Assembly: GCA_027064785.1 (NCBI GenBank)
Contig: JAMOPE010000464.1
Span: forward strand, 1-5,058
DNA from: Geobacteraceae bacterium
GTDB lineage: Bacteria > Desulfobacterota > Desulfuromonadia > Desulfuromonadales > Geopsychrobacteraceae
Length of the DNA stretch: 5,058 nucleotides
Direction of reading: 5' to 3'
Within the stretch, counting starts at the first letter, position 1. Each line of letters opens with the position of its first letter. The notes beneath the pieces are model-generated. The model had not been told where the DNA came from. It searched no databases and saw only the letters and a list, made by a program, of their open reading frames with translations. This document shows positions 4,565-5,058 of the stretch, piece after piece. The translations under genes were made by a program, and so were the position numbers.

Positions 4565-5058
4565 CGCTGGTTTTCTCTTCTTATTCTAGGGCTGATCTTC
4601 TTCTGTCCCGTCTCTGCCTTCTCCGGTGAAGTTCGTGTTGCTGTTTCTGCTAATCATCCCCTTAGTTTTACGAATGATGAAGGTCTTTCTGACGGCTTGA
4701 TGGCCGACTTATTCAAAAAGGTTGCTAAAAAAGAAGGCTGGACGATTAAATTTGTTTCCTGCTCGTGGAAGGAATGCCTCAAGCAACTCGAAGATGGTGA
4801 TCTTGATGTTATTCCGGCTATTGCCTATACCGAGCAGCGAGCCAAGAAGTTTCAGTTTGCGAATGAAACAGTTCTTTCGAGCTGGGGGCAGATTTATCAA
4901 CGGAAAAATCATCAGATTGATTCTATTCTGAACTTATCGGGGAAGAGGCTTGCTGTTGTTAAAAAAGATGTTTATTACCTGGGAAATCAGGGGTTGCTAC
5001 AAGTCGCCGATAAATTTGGTCTCGATATTCAGTATGTTGAGGTCGACAGCTATCTGGG
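4562..5058 (+). CDS. Secreted family-3 solute-binding domain, probable sensor part of a signalling protein (3' end outside window)
   Basis: The frame is open from TTG 4562 to the right edge (165 complete codons). A signal peptide is clear: MRWF, a hydrophobic run to about residue 16, then a V-S-A signal peptidase site at 17-19, so the product is exported. The following region resembles the periplasmic amino-acid-binding (SBP_bac_3) fold: an opening strand VRVAVSANHPLSF, a G-L-x-x-D-L-F helix (45-51), a CSWKEC segment (67-72), the LEDGDLDVIPAIAYT stretch (76-90), and T90-x-x-R93, whose arginine binds the ligand carboxylate in family relatives. The ETVLSSWGQIY and LSGKRLAVVKKD segments fit the hinge and second lobe. 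This style is common in Desulfobacterota proteins where the binding domain precedes a membrane helix and a histidine kinase or GGDEF output domain, but a free ABC-transporter binding protein is possible because the C-terminus is missing. It has its own promoter and a TTG start. Ligand unknown; the CxxxxC pair could form a disulfide after export. Confidence 0.85.
   Translation, partial: MRWFSLLILGLIFFCPVSAFSGEVRVAVSANHPLSFTNDEGLSDGLMADLFKKVAKKEGWTIKFVSCSWKECLKQLEDGDLDVIPAIAYTEQRAKKFQFANETVLSSWGQIYQRKNHQIDSILNLSGKRLAVVKKDVYYLGNQGLLQVADKFGLDIQYVEVDSYL

Noticed and set aside
4709..4931. Two short overlapping open frames on opposite strands near the right end
   Set aside because: Both lie inside the sensor gene, whose frame runs unbroken from TTG 4562 to the edge and has a signal peptide and solute-binding motifs.
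1..5058. CRISPR array, tRNA, rRNA, insertion sequence, toxin-antitoxin or phage genes
   Set aside because: No regularly spaced repeats, cloverleaf sequence, transposase or integrase-like protein, or terminal inverted repeats were seen; coding sequence fills most of the window with ordinary chromosomal genes.

Overview
The window looks like a conserved housekeeping stretch of a bacterial chromosome, with no mobile elements, CRISPR array, tRNA or rRNA. The protein styles suggest a Desulfuromonadales/Geobacterales-type member of the Desulfobacterota: the short MNIILL-type RsmE-like protein, the halogenase-like flavoenzyme tail, and the solute-binding sensor domain with a CSWKEC/ETVLSSWG signature. 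This placement comes from remembered protein resemblance, not from a search, and is only moderately secure.

Layout. Positions 3-335 (+) are the C-terminal end of a flavin-dependent oxidoreductase of the tryptophan-halogenase-like family, cut by the left edge. It converges on a threonine ammonia-lyase-like gene (364-1572, -) that keeps the fold, the PLP lysine and a C-terminal ACT domain but has unusual residues at several active-site motifs. A divergent control region of about 166 bases (1573-1738) separates that gene from a co-oriented rightward cluster: an RsmE-family 16S rRNA methyltransferase (1739-2449), a ten-helix EamA/DMT transporter (2504-3412) and the ribosome-assembly GTPase RsgA (3416-4426). 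The transporter and rsgA are only 3 bases apart and are very likely co-transcribed. After a 135-base gap carrying a plausible sigma-70 promoter, a TTG-started gene (4562 to the right edge) encodes a secreted family-3 solute-binding domain, probably the sensor end of a larger signalling protein.

How the genes fit together. rsmE and rsgA both act on the 30S ribosomal subunit (late 16S rRNA modification and late 30S maturation), so the rightward cluster looks like a small ribosome-biogenesis unit with an exporter inserted. The lyase-like gene, the flavoenzyme and the sensor have no visible functional link to it.

I see no convincing evidence of a new multi-gene system. The items most worth a second look are the altered active site of the lyase-like protein and the odd translation-initiation region of rsmE, where the only strong ribosome-binding sequence abuts an out-of-frame 18-codon ORF and the real start codon lies in a short inverted repeat.
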